A stretch of DNA of 6,542 nucleotides, taken from assembly GCA_900554395.1 (NCBI GenBank), contig USHB01000091.1, forward strand, positions 1-6,542, read 5' to 3'. The position numbers and the translations under genes were made by a program. Below, in pieces: positions 6,148 through 6,542 of the stretch (positions within the stretch are counted from its first letter, which is position 1; each line of letters begins with the position of its first letter). The notes beneath the pieces were generated by a model. It was not told the DNA's origin, did not search any database, and saw only the letters and a list, made by a program, of their open reading frames with translations. The DNA comes from an uncultured Phascolarctobacterium sp. (GTDB taxonomy: Bacteria > Bacillota > Negativicutes > Acidaminococcales > Acidaminococcaceae).

Positions 6148-6542
6148 TTACCCCTCATAATCCATACCGTCGTTGCGCAGGCGGTATTCTACGTTAATGC
6201 CAAAGTATTCCCACAGCACCTCTTTTAAATCGGCGCCGTTTTTTATTTTATAGCGGTACTTAACCTTGCCGCCCAGATAAAATTTTAAATAATTGCCGCG
6301 GATAGTGATGTTGCAGTCCTCGCGGAAAATTGAAAGTTCTTTTTCTTTGTTGAAAGGAGAATCCGGGTGGGCATCACACCAAAAGGACGGAAAAACATAA
6401 TCTTTTTCAAGCTGCGGTTCTTCCGTAAAGCCAAGCATGCGTTTCCATGGCTTGTTGCGTTCCTTCTGCCACAGCAGCCAGCCCCAAAACTCGTCGCGGG
6501 TAAATTTATATTGGCTGATGCCGTCGCTCTGCACACGGTTTT
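6148..6542 (-). CDS. Hypothetical protein, 5' end beyond the window
   Basis: I do not recognise this gene. The frame is open from the window edge to TAA 6150-6148. A GTG at 6534 could be read as a start, but the frame continues upstream of it (Asn-Arg before the Val) and no ribosome binding site is visible, so I treat the gene as 5'-truncated here. About 130 residues are visible. They are rich in aromatic residues and charge, with DEFWGWLLWQKE early, a Lys/Tyr-rich stretch (YLKFYLGGKVKYRYKIK) and WEYFGINVEYRL near the end. Alternating hydrophobic residues there suggest a beta-rich C-terminal part. There is no membrane segment and no clear catalytic motif. Its stop is 2 nt from the cca start and its last codons supply the cca ribosome binding site, so it is the upstream gene of the same operon. 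Confidence 0.7.
   Translation of the reverse strand, partial: NRVQSDGISQYKFTRDEFWGWLLWQKERNKPWKRMLGFTEEPQLEKDYVFPSFWCDAHPDSPFNKEKELSIFREDCNITIRGNYLKFYLGGKVKYRYKIKNGADLKEVLWEYFGINVEYRLRNDGMDYEG

Noticed and set aside
6285..6536. 83-codon - strand frame overlapping the gene upstream of cca
   Set aside because: It is out of frame with the longer open frame that reaches the cca start, and its composition (MCRATASANINL...) looks like a shadow.

Overview
This 6.5-kb window looks like ordinary chromosome from a mid-GC member of the Bacillota. The tRNA gene carries an encoded CCA end, ribosome binding sites are strong AAGGAG/GGAGG types, and the CCA-adding enzyme is the HD-domain class II form. A Negativicutes genus such as Phascolarctobacterium is my best guess from protein style, but that is inference only.

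Left block, + strand (59-2229): a YjjU-type patatin-like phospholipase gene comes first. It is broken by a frameshift exactly where its catalytic Asp-Gly motif should be. Nine bases after it comes an intact DUF2130 coiled-coil protein with a candidate PD-(D/E)XK nuclease-like core. The two are probably co-transcribed, and the block ends at a strong bidirectional hairpin terminator (2234-2280).

Middle block (2274-4471): a YnfM-type MFS transporter (- strand) is divergent from a LysR-type regulator (+ strand), the classic layout in which a LysR protein controls its neighbour and itself. The 122-bp intergenic region holds overlapping face-to-face promoter candidates and two T-N11-A dyads. It also holds a perfect 11-bp inverted repeat that places the same GTGAGTTTATG over both start codons. 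A second bidirectional hairpin (4486-4523) follows the regulator.

Right block, - strand (4527-6542): the order of transcription is a 5'-truncated gene of unknown function, then the CCA tRNA nucleotidyltransferase (cca), then tRNA-Ala with anticodon CGC. The first two are tightly coupled, with a 2-nt gap. The tRNA has its own promoter candidate but could also receive read-through from cca, so a tRNA-maturation enzyme and one of its possible substrates are neighbours.

I see no mobile element, CRISPR array, phage gene or defence system, and nothing that amounts to a new system. The items most worth checking are the motif-specific lesion in the patatin gene, the mirrored start sites in the LysR/MFS intergenic region, and the unknown gene coupled to cca.
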